Positions 1 through 11,652 are shown, numbered from the stretch's first letter. The stretch: 64,000 bases of DNA from Onchidella celtica (GCA_963931925.1 OZ007576.1:19484203-19548202); one strand, 5' to 3'. Numbers and translations: made by a program. The notes: generated from the letters alone by a model not told the origin.

Positions 1-702
1 CATCTCATAGACTATGTCATTGTGAGGAAGACTGACAGAAAGGATGTCCTTGTAACAAAGGCGATGTGTGGTGCCGAGTGTGGAACTGGACTCATTGTTT
101 GCAAGCTCAGACTAACATTGAGGCGCAATAGACGCCCTCAAGGGAAAGCGCCACCTAAACGCCTAAATGTTTCAAAACTCTGCTCAGCTGAGAAACAGAG
201 CGAGCTCTCCTCAGAACTCTCCTCAAAATTGGATTGCGTGACTTTTGACCCTGAGAACATTGAACAGAGCTGGACTGACCTAAATACGACTGTACACTCT
301 TGCGCCAGCAGCACAGTTGGTTTTCCTGTCCGCAAGCACCAGGACTGGTTCAATGATAATGATAATGAAATCAAAGTGCTCATCAAAGAAAAAAATAGTC
401 TCATCCAAGCTCACCGCAGTGACCCCTCTTCCACAGCAAAAGCTGATGCACTGCGTGCATGTAAGGGTGTACTCCAGAAGAAGCTGAGGAAAATGAAAAA
501 TGACTGGCTAGAAGAGCGAGTAAGAGAAACTCAGAAATATGCCGACACAAACAACACTAGAAAGTTCTTTGAGAGCCTCCGAGCTGTGTTTCGACCATCC
601 CGCTCTGGCACTACGCCACTTCTTGCGCCAGATGGTTCAACACGCATTGTTGAATTGAATGCCATAATTCAGCGTGGGCAGAACATTTCGGAGGTGTGCT
701 AA
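1..702 (+). pseudogene. LINE endonuclease C-terminal fragment and linker
   Basis: The frame is open from base 1 and begins with HLIDYVIVRK, typical of the end of an apurinic-like LINE endonuclease just before the SDH/CWTDH-type motif. Here the equivalent segment reads GAECGTGLIVCKL, so the expected catalytic Asp-His pair is not visible. This suggests decay or an early sequence change. A charged linker toward the reverse transcriptase follows (KRRPQGK-like and LRKMKNDW segments). The frame stops at 700-702, while homology to the linker continues in another frame from about 696, which marks a frameshift. Confidence 0.7.
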
Positions 703-1637
703 ATCGGCCATCAAATATAAATACTGAGTCCATAGACCGCCTCCCTCAGACTCCTATTAATGCAGCTCTTGCCAAGCCATTCACAGCAAATGAGACCCGG
801 ACTGCCACAAATCAGATGTCCTTTAACAAATCACCAGGCGTGGATTCAATTCCTGCTGAGGTGTATGTCTTCGGTGGAGAAAAGCTTATTGAAAGGCTGA
901 CCGAGTTGTTCAATCATATGTTGAAAGCAGGGAAGCTGCCACAGGACTTCAAAGATGCTTCAATCATCCATCTGTACAAAAACAAAGGGGACAGCCAAGT
1001 CTGTGACAACCATCGGGGAATCTCTCTACTTTCAATTGCTGGCAAAATATTGGCAAGAATGCTTCTGAATCGCCTTCTTGATCACCTCTCGTCAAATGAC
1101 TTGCTTCCCGAGAGCCAATGTGGCTTTCGTAAAGAGAGGGGAACGGCGGATATGATCTTTGCTGCCAGACAGATTCAGGAAAAATGCATGGAACAAAATA
1201 AAGCGCTGTACATCACATTTGTTGACCTCACAAAAGCATTTGATACAGTGTGTCGTGAAGGCCTCTGGAAAATCTTGGCGAAGTTTGGGTGTCCACCCGA
1301 ATTCATCACAATAGTGCACCAGTTTCATGATGGCATGCAGGCTGCAGTCAAAAGTAACGGCAGTGTTTCAGAGCCCTTTGCTGTCACAAATGGGGTAAAA
1401 CAGGGTTGTGTCTTAGCCCCAACTCTGTTCAGCATCATGTTCTCTGCAATGCTACAAGAAGCCTTTAGCTCTCCTCCTCAAGGGGTAAGCATCAAGTACC
1501 GAACTGATGGCAGTCTATTCAACCTCAGGAGACTTCAGGCAAAAACCCAAACCAAAAGTACTCAAGTCTGTGACCTACTATTTGCTGATGATTGTGCACT
1601 TCTGGCACACGATGAGGATAGCATGCAAAACTGTTAA
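696..1637 (+). pseudogene. LINE reverse transcriptase core (RT domain), frameshifted at end
   Basis: This 313-codon segment has the ordered RT blocks of a non-LTR retrotransposon. It includes SPGVDSIPAEVY, NHRGISLLSIAGKILARML, GFRKERGTADMIFAARQI, the first catalytic Asp in VDLTKAFDTV, VKQGCVLAPTLFSIMFSAML, and the paired catalytic Asp in LLFADDCALLAH (FADD form of the YxDD motif). The reading frame ends early at DEDSMQNC, and the expected continuation is found in the frame of the next entry. Function would be target-primed reverse transcription of the element RNA; this copy is broken. Confidence 0.85.
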
Positions 1638-2520
1638 GTTCTCTAGTGCCTGTGACCACTTTGGCCTCACAATAAGCACAAAGAAGACGGAAGTGCTCCA
1701 TCAGCCTACTCCAGACGACAAGTATCCTGTGACCCCAAATATCAAAGTCCATGACAGTCTTCTGAAGGTGTCGGAGAACTTCACCTATCTTGGCAGTACA
1801 CTGTCTTCCACGGCTCGTGTTGATACTGAAATTCCCTCAAGAATCAGCAAAGCCAGCTCTGCATTTGGCAGGCTTCGAAAGAGAGTGTGGGATGTTGCCG
1901 GCATTCGCACAGACACTAAGCTGAAAGTGTACAATGCTGTGGTCCTTCCCACCCTACTCTATGGGGCTGAAACCTGGACAGTGTACCAATCGCATGCCAG
2001 AAAACTAAATCACTTTCATCTGGCCTGCCTTAGAAAGATCCTAAGGATCAAATGGCAGGATAAAATTCCAGACACTGAGGTCCTCAATCGTGCCAAGGAA
2101 TTGAGCATCTTCTGCCACCTGAAAAAAATTCAGCTACGTTGGGCAGGACATGTTGTCAGAATGCCCGACTCCAGACTCCCTAAGCAAATCTTCTTCCCTG
2201 AGCTCTCCAATGGAACGAGGAATGTTGGGACCCCAAAGAGACGTTACAAAGACACTCTCAAGCAATCACTGAAGGCCTTTGCCATTGACGTGAGTGAGTG
2301 GGAAAAGCTCTCGCTTGATCGTGCAAATTGGAGGGCGGCCCTTACCAGAGGCAGCAAAGCATGGGAAGCTGACAGAGTCCAGCAGGCTATCAAAAAAAGA
2401 GAACGGCGCAAGAAAAGGCCCAGTGGTACTGAACCAACGGAGCACTCTTGTCACTTATGCGGAAGGGTCTTCAGGGCAAAAATAGGACTTATCAGTCACA
2501 TGAGAAGCCATAAGTCATGA
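1625..2520 (+). pseudogene. LINE RT C-terminal region with terminal C2H2 zinc finger
   Basis: After the frameshift the protein continues through FGLTISTKKTEVL, the thumb-like LGSTLSS segment, YGAETWTVY, and LRWAGHVVRM, which are hallmarks of invertebrate endonuclease-RT LINEs. It ends in a basic KKRERRKKRP stretch and a clear C2H2 finger (CHLC, 12 residues, HMRSH) only a few residues from the stop. A terminal nucleic-acid-binding finger could help the protein bind its RNA or target DNA; that role is inferred. The upstream open part of this frame (from about 1507) is not homologous and is only overlap. Confidence 0.8.
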
Positions 2521-3396
2521 AAGAACAGTCTTTCCATTCTGTCCTCTGTGTCCTTTACTTCTCTTTATTGTCCATGTTTTGAAATTCTCAACAATTTCTG
2601 TTCTTTATTCCTCTGGTGTTGTTAACGTCATCATCATACCTGATGGACGAACTATTATTCCCGAATAAACTGCTTAATGTTATTCGCAAACCCTATTGAA
2701 CTGCGTTGTCATCGGTGTCTGGCCCAGAACGGCTTTCGATTTGAAAGTACGCGATAATTCAAGTAATAAAACATCCTGTCCTCTTAAATTGGAATTATAA
2801 ATCTTTCATGTATCTTAATTACATTTGGTATTTATAAATATTCAAAGTTTGTATACATTTTTTTTTTTAAAGACACACTGTAATATTCAGACCGCTATGG
2901 CCGAGGTATTCGGCCCAGTAGTGACAGAATCAATGCTGGTGTTTACACGATCGAATCTGAACCGGGAGAGGCGTTTTTTTTTTTCTTTCCCTGTCATTCT
3001 TTTCACCGGGCTGATTGTGTAAGTGCACGTGTCACACGTCTTGGTCGCTGGGAAGTGGGTAAGTGTGTCAATAGGGGCAAAGGTTTGGGAGGCCCGAGAA
3101 ACAGGCCGTCTTGACTCTGTGGCGACAATAGTAGTAACCTGCATGCACTGAGAGTAGGGACACAGATATAGTGATAGTAGTTTGTAACACGGCAGCTAGT
3201 TGTAATCGTACGGGGAACACGACCTACGTGGCCATGTCAGAATTCAGGACCAAATCTTCTACCGTCTTGACACACTAAAGTTTGACCTGGCCGATTTAGC
3301 TGAATGCTAAAAAGATTTTAAGGAAAAAAAAAAATACTGGCCACGGTAAATATTTTGCTACGCCCATATTTCTCCCCACCACTTGGTCTCTCTCTC
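2521..3396. other. LINE 3' flank and unassigned AT-rich DNA
   Basis: AT-rich DNA with poly-T near 2858. I see no coding signal or recognisable repeat boundary apart from the probable LINE 3' end. Confidence 0.5.
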
Positions 3397-3402
3397 TCCC
3401 CC

Positions 3403-5135
3403 CCCCCCCTTCAACACACACACATACATTCCTTTCACCCCCCCCCCTTCAACACACACACATACACTCCTTTCACTTCCCACCCCTTCAACACACACAC
3501 ATACACTCCTTTCACTCCCCCCCTTCAACACACACACATACACTACTTTCACTCCCCCCCCTTCAACACACACACATACACTCCTTTCACTCCCCCCCCT
3601 TCAACACACACACATACACTCCTTTCACTCCCCCCCTTCAACACACACACATACACTCCTTTCACTCCCCCCGCCCCCTTCAACACACACACATACACTC
3701 CTTTCACTCCCACCCCCCCCCTTCAACACACACACATACACTCCTTTCAATCCCCCCCTTCAACACACACACATACACTCCTTTCACTCCCCCCCCCCTT
3801 CAACACACACATTCACTCCTTTCACTCACCCCCCCCCCTTCAACACACACACATACACTCCTTTCACTCCCCCCCCCCTTCAACACACACACATACACTC
3901 CTTTCACTTCCCCCCCCCCCCTTCAACACACACACATACACTCCTTTCACTCCCCCCCCCTTCAACACACACACATACACTCCTTTCACCCCCCCCCCTT
4001 CAACACACACACATACACTCCTTTCACTTCCCCCCCTTCAACACACACACATACACTCCTTTCACTCCCCCCCCCCCCTTCAACACACACACATACACTC
4101 CTTTCACTTCCCCCCCTTCAACACACACACATACACTCCTTTCACTTCCCCCCCTTCAACGCACACACATACACTCCTTTCACTTCCCCCCCTTCAACAC
4201 ACACACATACACTCCTTTCACTTCCCCCCCTTCAACACACACACATACACTCCTTTCACTTCCCCCCCTTCAACACACACACATACACTCCTTTCACTTC
4301 CCCCCCTTCAACACACACACATACACTCCTTTCACTCCCCCCCCTTCAACACACACACATACACTCCTTTCACTTCCCCCCCCCCCCTTCAACACACACA
4401 CATACACTCCTTTCACTCCCCCCCCCCCCTTCAACACACACACATACACTCCTTTCACTTCCCCCCCCCCTTCAACACACACACACATACACTCCTTTCA
4501 CTCCCCCCCCCCCCTTCAACACACACACATACATTCCTTTCACCCCCCCCCCTTCAACACACACACATACACTCCTTTCACTCCCCCCCCCCCCTTCAAC
4601 ACACACACATACACTCCTTTCACTCCCCCCCCCCCCTTCAACACACACACATACACTCCTTTCACTCCCCCCCCTTCAACACATACACATACACGCCTTT
4701 CACTCCCCCCCCCCTTCAACACACACACATACACTCCTTTCACTCCCCCCCCCCTTCAACACACACACATACACTCCTTTCACTCCTCCCCTTCAACACA
4801 CACACACATACACTCCTTTCACTCCCCCCCCTTCAACACACACACATACACTCCTTTCACTCCCCCCTTCAACACACACACATACACTCCTTTCACTCCC
4901 CCCCTTCAACACACACACACATACACTCCTTTCACTCCCCCCCCCCTTCAACACACACACATACACTCCTTTCACTTCCCCCCCTTCAACACACACACAT
5001 ACACTCCTTTCACTCCCCCCCTTCAACACACACACACATACACTCCTTTCACTCCCCCCCCTTCAACACACACACATACACTCCTTTCACTCCCCACCTT
5101 CAACACACACACATACACTCCTTTCACTCCCCCCC
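3403..5135. repeat. Minisatellite, ~38-bp unit, about 45 copies
   Basis: Head-to-tail copies of a unit made of a C run (about 6-12 bases), TTCAACACACACACATACA and CTCCTTTCACT. Most length variation lies in the C run and in the CA dinucleotide block; a few units carry single substitutions (GCACAC, ACATACACG). The unit has no stop codon in the + frames, so two ~600-codon open frames cross the array, but these are repeat artefacts. The other strand has a run of Gs every ~38 bases. The array ends in mixed C and T runs (5127-5162). Confidence 0.97.
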
Positions 5136-5169
5136 ACCCCCCCCCCCCACCTTTTTTTTTCTTCCTAAA

Positions 5170-6090
5170 ACCAGATGAAATATGAGATAACGGAATCAGA
5201 CACTACCACAGCAACAACAACAACAAACGATAACAGCTGCAGCGACAAAAATACACTACAACAGCAACACTGCCGTGCTTTTAGGCAGAGCCATGTACTA
5301 TTGTGCTCTATTTATACCTTATCAGTTGCGTCACTCTGCCTTAGCACGGCAGATCACTTCCAAATTACAACAGCTATGCTTACAAATTATAACAGCAATT
5401 GTAATAACATACAGCATTAAAACAAGTCATAACAAATTACAACAGCAATATTAACAGTTTTCAACAGCAATTTTAACAGGTTATAACACTATAACAGCTG
5501 TAGCAGCAGCAACAACCACATAAATAGCAACAACAACTTTAATTTATTAGAGCAATAACTAGCCTGGTTTTAAGGACACGGTAAATCAAGTAACAAAACA
5601 AAACAACAAAAATGATAACAACAATTATACCCAATAGGACGAGTACAGCCCAATAATACAAAAGTAGCCAAGATAATTGCTTAAACAGAATGTTATAGCA
5701 AATATATAACAGACCACGACCCGGTTAGTATAGCATTTAAAACTGTAATAATATTGTAATAAATGACCGTGTAGTATTTACGAATGGTGCTCTTCCAGTT
5801 ATTACTGGGACTCGAAGCTTTTGTTGTTGTTTTTTTGTGTTGGGTCTGTGTGTATGCAGTTTATCGTATATCATACCACGCCGTCGTGCCGCGCCGTGGA
5901 GTAAGTACCAGCTTGCTATGAATGATAGATGGTTTGCTAATAACACTACCAGGGTTCATAATATCATCAGTCAAACCGCACGGGTTATTCCCAGTGTGAG
6001 TACACTCTTGCTGAGCGCGCCACTGTTGCCCTTCGGTCTTTCCTTCCCGTAAAAAAAAAATGAAAAATGAAAATTCCATCCTAAGTGGTC
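5170..6090. other. CAA/AACAGC-rich low-complexity DNA
   Basis: From about 5195 to 5610 the strand is rich in degenerate CAACAGCAA and TAACA motifs, as in an old decayed microsatellite. No gene is visible. The remainder is unassigned. Confidence 0.6.
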
Positions 6091-6096
6091 TTGCCC

Positions 6097-6358
6097 ACAG
6101 CATCAGTCTGTTCCACGCCGCTATTTTGCGGAAAAGGACGTGTGACAAAGTAAAACACAATTTGCCTCTATAGCGGTGAGGAGCGGATGCTGTGGACAAA
6201 TAGACAGCGACAAAGAGTGTTTTACTTTGTCATACGTCATTTTCCGTTAAAAAGCGGAGCGGAGCGGATGCTGTGGACAAGTACACAGAGGCAAAGAGTG
6301 TTTTACTTTGTCACTCGTCATTTTTCTGTAAAACAGCGGAGCGGATTCTGTGGACAAG
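6097..6358. mobile_element. Palindromic MITE-like element (GGATGCTGTGGACAA type), copy 1
   Basis: Inverted and direct copies of a GCGGATGCTGTGGACAA terminal motif flank internal blocks reading GGCAAAGAGTGTTTTACTTT and CGTCATTTTCCGT. The element seems to be built of at least three head/tail modules: one inverted near 6100, then two direct near 6187 and 6268. The same modules occur at 13079-13264. No coding capacity. This looks like a short non-autonomous DNA transposon, but the superfamily is not determined. Confidence 0.65.
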
Positions 6359-7001
6359 ACCACGAACACTACGAGATTTCTTAATATCACACCGCACGAG
6401 TTATTCCCAGTGTGAGTACACGCTAAGTGCGGCTCTGTTCGCCCTCCCTCTCTCCTGCCTCAGGCCAGTCTGCGTAATATTTTGTGAAACGCGTTGCCTT
6501 TTCTTACTTACGATGTTGGCCTGTTGGTTAATTTAACTGAGCTAAAATTAGCATTGTTGTGTTACATTACAAGTTGTTACAAACATTGTCGGACATTGCC
6601 CCGAGAAGACCTGACTAAAATTTTCCCAGAACGGTCCAGATCGGCTTTAGCACGAATTAGTGTCATCGTAGTAAAAAGTACAAGATTTAAACCTTTTGAT
6701 TTGCACTTCTTGGTGAATTTCCTGGTCATTTGTCATGATGAATTTTGTGTGTGTGTGTTTGGGGGGGGGGGGCATCGCGTAGATAAATTAAACGCAGTTT
6801 GGCACGGAGAAATTCCCAGTGATTTCATAGGTCAGGGAATTTTCCACTGGAGGTCAGTGCTGGTGTTTTTCATTAGTTTACTGCAGTGGTTCTCAACCTG
6901 ACCGATTTCGATTTCCAGGGGAGGCCAAAGCAAAGAACGGGGGTGGGGGCCAAAACGATGAACGGGGGCGATTTCTGGGCAGCCATTCGTCCCCTTAGAA
7001 C

Positions 7002-7223
7002 GACAAGGTTCTTACTCGCTTGTATCAAGTTTTGAAAAATTGATGATTGAAGTTTCATGTGCTCATGGCTTTTAGCGATACGACTTCATTTCTTTTTAGT
7101 GATACTTACAAATTGCATGCCGAATCCCCTTGATACTTTGACACACAGTGGAGATTAAGGCCTGTGGAAGTAGTGTGTAGTGGGTAACTCACTTCAGCCA
7201 AAAAGTGGAGCCAGAACCTTGTC
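7002..7223. mobile_element. MITE family B (GACAAGGTTC termini), nested copy 1
   Basis: It starts GACAAGGTTCTTACTC and ends GAGCCAGAACCTTGTC as imperfect inverted repeats. The interior, including TTGAAGTTTCATGTG, TTCTTTTTAGTGATACTTAC and TTCAGCCAAAAAGTGGAG, is shared with the copy at 53618-53848. No coding capacity. Confidence 0.75.
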
Positions 7224-7492
7224 ATTTTAAGGGCACTCACTGACTTGTTCAACAGCACGCGTAGAAGGGCTTTATGAATAGAAAAAGGCCTGTTTTTTTG
7301 TGTTTTTTTAAAATGTATTTGATAGGCACTCAATGCCTTCTGTTTTATAATGAATAATCAATACGCCTGTTGTCATTAGCAGGACTTTGAAAAACTTGAC
7401 ATTATAATTTGTATGTAGTCTGTCTTCTTATGGAATTTTATAATGTATCTGTTTGGGGGGGGGGGGGCGATGAAAGAAAATTTGGAGCCGAG

Positions 7493-7678
7493 AGCTGGGT
7501 TTTCATGTGTACGGAAAAAGGAAACGGCAACCTTCCAAGTAGTGAAGTAGAGAGAATCTTTTATGTATGCGGAAATGCCGTTTCCGAGAACATGGAAAAA
7601 CTCTTTCTTTACACTATTTGATGGATTTTTGACGTTCCAGTCGCCGTTTCCGTTTCCGTACACATGAAAACACGGCTT
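7493..7678. mobile_element. Hairpin MITE family A (ACGGAAACGG), nested copy 1
   Basis: The left end AGCTGGGTTTTCATGTGTAC and the right end GTACACATGAAAACACGGCT are inverted repeats, with ACGGAAACGG-type sub-repeats inside. It is a diverged relative of the near-perfect copy at 57409-57583 and lies inside the hAT element. Confidence 0.75.
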
Positions 7679-7913
7679 ACGAGGGCGGTTGCATTAAAAA
7701 GGTTGAGGACCACTGTGTTACTGGCTAGGTTTACCACCAGATGGTCTGTGGATGGCCGGCCAGTCAGTCACCATTATCTATTATATCTAGGATATCACCA
7801 GACACACTGGAAATAGCTACCAGTATGTTTAGTATTTTGAGTCTGGTCAGGTGAAAAAGTCTGGAGAAACATCCTGTTTCCAGCTGCCAGCCAGATAAGG
7901 GCACGACCTTCGT

Positions 7914-8142
7914 TCTTGTTTGACCTGACTACATTTTTCTGAAAAAAAAACTGGAGATCTTTTAGTAGGTTGAAGAGGTATAACAAATGCGTACTTTGAC
8001 ACATGTTTAAAATGCGTTGTGGCACTTGTCAAGCTGTTCCACTGGTTCAGAGATGTATTCTAACTCATTCTCATAACTATGAAGCCGCAAACGTTTTACG
8101 TGGGATTTCTTAGCTGTGCAAAAAGTGGAGTTGGAACAAACA
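7914..8142. mobile_element. MITE family C (TTGTTTGTTCYAACTCC termini), copy 1
   Basis: It begins TTCTTGTTTGACCTGAC and ends GGAGTTGGAACAAACA. The interior holds ACTGGAGATCTTTTAGTA and GTGGCACTTGTCAAGCTGTT, shared with the copies at 13902, 19012 and 49196. It is a short non-autonomous element without coding capacity. Confidence 0.75.
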
Positions 8143-8284
8143 CTAACTAAATCCCGAGGGGCTACTGTTCAGTGGTGGAGGAAAGTAAGACTTAAAAGCT
8201 AAAAAAAACAAAACTAAGTACGGAGAAGCTATTTATAGCCATGTAGTAATAGTCATTAAGTGGTAATTATTGTGTTAGAGGCGC

Positions 8285-8412
8285 TCGTGGCCGTATGCTT
8301 GTGTGTGTGCGTGGCTGTGCGTGTGCGTGGCTGTGTGTGTGCGTGGCTGGCTGTGCGTGTGCATGGCTGTGCGTGGCTGTGTGTGTGCGTGGCTGTGTGT
8401 GTGTGTGTGCAT
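8285..8412. repeat. GT/GGCTGTGCGTG simple repeat
   Basis: Degenerate alternation of GTGTGTGCGTGGCTGTGC, ending in pure GT. Its final TGCAT served as the insertion target of the adjacent LTR. Confidence 0.9.
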
Positions 8413-9604
8413 TGTCACAAATCCCAGACTGGGAGATGTAATAATGATTATAACAAGACAACAATCACGAACGAACAAGTTTAACACTTAACAGAACAAC
8501 CCATCAGACTCACACATTTATTATACATCAACATATAGATAATAGCGCAAATACAGACATTATATTATTCAATTCAACTGCCGTACAACGGCCTTCTCCC
8601 TTACGCACACTTCCTCGGGTCCACAACCCGGTAGTTACTTTCTAAAGACACTTCGGTCTCAGCTTCTCCTCTCCATGTCTTAATAGCACATTAATATTTC
8701 AATTGCACCGCTGTCTCTCAATAGCCCCTTCCTATTGCCATAACACATTAGCATTCCAATAGCACATCAACATGGCAATAGCACATTAGCATTTCAATAG
8801 CACATCAACATGGCAATAGCACATTAGCATTTCAATAGCACATTCACAATCATATATACGTCCCTGTCGTTGGCCAGACTGCCACGACTCATGTGCCTCT
8901 ACTGTCCTGCACCGACAGCTTCACTTCTGGCCTATGTGTGGCCTCCGGCCCTATGCTGGCCTATCCCCTGGGCTCACCGTAGGTGGCGCTCTTCGGCCCG
9001 ACCTCGGCACCTACAAGAATAACATTACATTGGTATAATACCATACCACTTCTATTCACTTCACCCCTCATTACAACTCATGAAGCGGACACACAATATT
9101 TCACATTTCACTCACCAAACATCTTACGGTAACACACCTCCACCGTAGTACACAATACTCACTCTCGCTACAAATCCATGAACTCAACTTACATCTATCG
9201 CTCATGGCGCACATTGCTATATACAGTATCAAGGACTTCCACATTCCTCACATATACTTACTTACATCATGCTAATAGACGAATATAATACATCAATCAT
9301 AATTATTAATCATCGTTCCACCTACCAGTCATCACTGGAAAAAACACTACTCCCAAGTCTTCCGACTGCTCTCCTTATGTTCGCCCTATGGGGCTTTCTC
9401 CCGCGTCCGCTTCCTTGGACGTCTTAGTGTGCAGTGATAGTAATACAGCGCTCTCGCCTCATTCAGACCCCCCAACTCACAACATGCACGCTTTAACGTT
9501 AACTAACAGAAGTCAATATAGGTGAGCAGCCTCACTATCCCGTGAGTCATTCCCCACTTCCATGCCCCCGTAATCTCTGAATTCCGCTCACTCCACTCGT
9601 GACA
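8413..9604. mobile_element. Solo LTR, 1192 bp, with 5-bp target duplication TGCAT
   Basis: The segment starts TGTCACAAAT and ends CGTGACA, giving the TG...CA ends and short inverted repeats (TGTCAC/GTGACA) of a long terminal repeat. It is flanked on both sides by TGCAT (8408-8412 and 9605-9609), a perfect 5-bp target duplication. No internal retroelement genes adjoin it, so this is a solo LTR left after recombination between two LTRs. It contains its own short tandem repeat (8755-8845). Five-base duplications fit Gypsy- or BEL-type elements. The orientation is not certain. Confidence 0.85.
8755..8845. repeat. Short tandem repeat inside the LTR
   Basis: About two and a half copies of a 38-bp unit built from CAATAGCACATCAACATGG and CAATAGCACATTAGCATTT. 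Confidence 0.85.
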
Positions 9605-9744
9605 TGCATGTTGATGAACGAGGATCTATTAATTCGAGGAATACGGTGGGGGCTGTTGAAATATATTATGAAAGAGTGAATGACATAATTCTTATTGTAT
9701 GTGTGCATAGGTAGGTCCATGTGTATAATGTGTGCGGAAATGCG

Positions 9745-9945
9745 TGTGTATGTGAGAGAGAGAAAGAGGGAGGGAGCCAAAGAAAACGAGAGAGAGAGAG
9801 AGAGGAAGGGGGAGGGAGAGGGGGGAGACAAATAAGTAGAGGCGGGAGAGAGAGAGAGAGAAATGGGGAGGTTTGGGGGGGGGGAGGAGAAAGAGGGAGA
9901 GGCGGGAGAAAGAAATGGGGAGGTGGAGGGGGGGGGAGGGAAGAG
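9745..9945. repeat. Purine-rich (GA/GGGA) tract
   Basis: About 200 bases of GAGAGA, GGGAGG and poly-G on the + strand, followed by a duplicated GTATATTATATGTGTGTACGA-like segment. Open frames here on both strands are low-complexity artefacts. Confidence 0.85.
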
Positions 9946-10494
9946 TATATTATATGTGTGTACGATGGAAAGAGTATTATATGTGTGTACGATGGCATCA
10001 AGCATGCGATTAACGCTGGGGAAGTTGTTACAGAATTTTATATAAACAGATTGTGAAGTGGTCTTATACTCTGTTGATAGTCAGCGTCCATCACTGGAAA
10101 CCACCGAAACGTGAAATACGCTACTGTAATCATAATCACCAACCTCCTCTTCGTCCTCCTGCTACTCACTATTCTCAACAAAACCAACAACAACAGCACC
10201 ATTAACCCTGTTTGCCCCCGACACTAAAACACAATATAAACACCTTTTGATTTTTGTTTTTAAATTATTTTTGACGTCAGCCAAAAGTTGTTTATTTGTG
10301 TCAAGTTAAAGGATTGGCCGCTCGCTACAATACAGCAATGCTGTTACATGTCCGCCCCGTACCTTTTTTTTTGATGGAGGTTTTTTTTTGGGGGGGGGGG
10401 GGGCTCGGCTTTGTTTTTGGTACTACATTGGGGGTTGAGCAAGGAGAACTCGAAAATGATTGGCTGTTGTTTTCTCTTCCACCCCCCAGCCCCC

Positions 10495-10660
10495 CCTCTC
10501 TCTCTCTGTGACCCTCACTTTCTCTCTCTTTCTCTTTTTTGTACCTCGTTCCGTCTCTCATCTTTCTCTTTCTTTCTCCGCCTCCTACTCTCTCTTTCTC
10601 TCTCTCCCTTTCTCTCCGATTGTTTTTCTGTCTGCCTGTCACTCTCGCTTTCTCGTAGTT
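10495..10660. repeat. Pyrimidine-rich (CT) tract
   Basis: TCTCTCTTTCTC-type low complexity on the + strand; no gene. Confidence 0.85.
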
Positions 10661-10679
10661 TCCTTTGGTCATCATAGTG

Positions 10680-11652
10680 GAACGTGGACAAAGATTAAAA
10701 CGTTTGCGCAACGGGCATTTCTTTTCTTTTTTTTTTTTTTAACTTTGTTGCGGCCCCGTCAAAATTGTGCTTTTGGCCTGTACAATATTTATGTTAAATA
10801 TTTGTTTAAAAATTAATTTATTTAGTGGTTTTATTATTTTTCATATCGCTGGTCCTATCATAAAACCGCACAAGTGTATTCGCACAAGAGCAGATGTCAA
10901 AACTTTTTTTTCCCCTCATAACATTCTGTAAATATGTACTCCTTGAAGTTTTTTTTTTTTTTAAACTGATATTCAAATGTTTATAAATAACTAAAAAATA
11001 TATTTATTTCAGATAAGGAATGCAGTTGGTGTAAAACTTTTTTTTTTTTTTTTTTGCTCTCTTGTAAAATTGAGCCTTTTATTTGAACGTGCGGTTTTAT
11101 GACAGGGCCAACGATACGACCGTGTTGTTAAGTCAATGTTATTTTTAGTTCAGCTGCCGAGATGGTAGACCTAGTGATGATGATAATGATAATTCTATTA
11201 AAAGAAGTCTCATCATGTTTTTATTGCCTTTTTAATGTATGCGTAACACGTAAAAAAAATAAAAAAATGGCGGAGTGAGGTGAGAGTGTCCAAACACCTG
11301 CTGCAAATAAACTGAAGATTATTAAATTCGTTTTTAATTGGCAGATGTTTAGCTCCCAATATTTCCTCACCTGTACTTAAAGTAGCCTGGTTTTAGATTT
11401 ATATGATGTGTGTTTGTAGGTGTGTTTGTTTATTTTGTTTCTACAGCTGTGGAGTCCTGGGGGCGGCAGGATGTAGAAAACTCATTAAACGATTTTGTCG
11501 AACCGAGAACTGGAGCTGATTATTATTTATTATTATTGTGTTGCTTTTCATAAACACTTCGGAAATCCTGTTGACAACTTCGCTGAACGAACGAGTGCGA
11601 GGCAAAATTAATAACTGAAAAAGAGGATCTTTTTGTGATATGCATCTGGACC
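10680..11652. other. AT-rich intergenic DNA
   Basis: Many poly-T runs and AT-rich stretches. No coding signal or repeat family is recognised up to the hAT MITE. Confidence 0.5.

Larger units (their letters stand above)
1..2520 (+). mobile_element. Non-LTR retrotransposon (LINE), 5'-truncated by window edge, decayed
   Basis: Three consecutive open segments in different frames together resemble the endonuclease-reverse transcriptase polyprotein of an RTE-like LINE. They hold the last part of an endonuclease domain, a reverse transcriptase with an FADD active-site motif, a C-terminal connection region and a final C2H2 zinc finger. At least two frameshifts, near 690-702 and 1625-1640, break the frame, so this copy cannot encode an intact enzyme. 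The 5' part lies outside the window. After the stop at 2518-2520 a short AT-rich 3' region follows, with an AATAAA-like hexamer near 2664; I cannot place the exact 3' end. The clade (RTE-like versus another endonuclease-RT group) is an inference from motif style. Confidence 0.85.
6884..7715. mobile_element. Non-autonomous hAT transposon, 832 bp, with nested MITEs
   Basis: The left end CAGTGGTTCTCAACCT and the right end AGGTTGAGGACCACTG form terminal inverted repeats of the hAT type. The flanks GTTTACTG and TGTTACTG agree at 6 of 8 positions, as expected for an aged 8-bp target duplication. There is no transposase frame. Two other short inverted-repeat elements sit inside it (7002-7223 and 7493-7678), so the hAT element is the oldest layer. 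Confidence 0.8.

Noticed and set aside
3403..5135. CRISPR-like array
   Set aside because: Units are contiguous near-identical repeats with no unique spacers, in animal DNA.
3355..5185. Two ~600-codon + strand frames rich in HTHTYTPF
   Set aside because: They are read-through of the 38-bp minisatellite, which lacks stop codons; both frames and the opposite strand are equally open.
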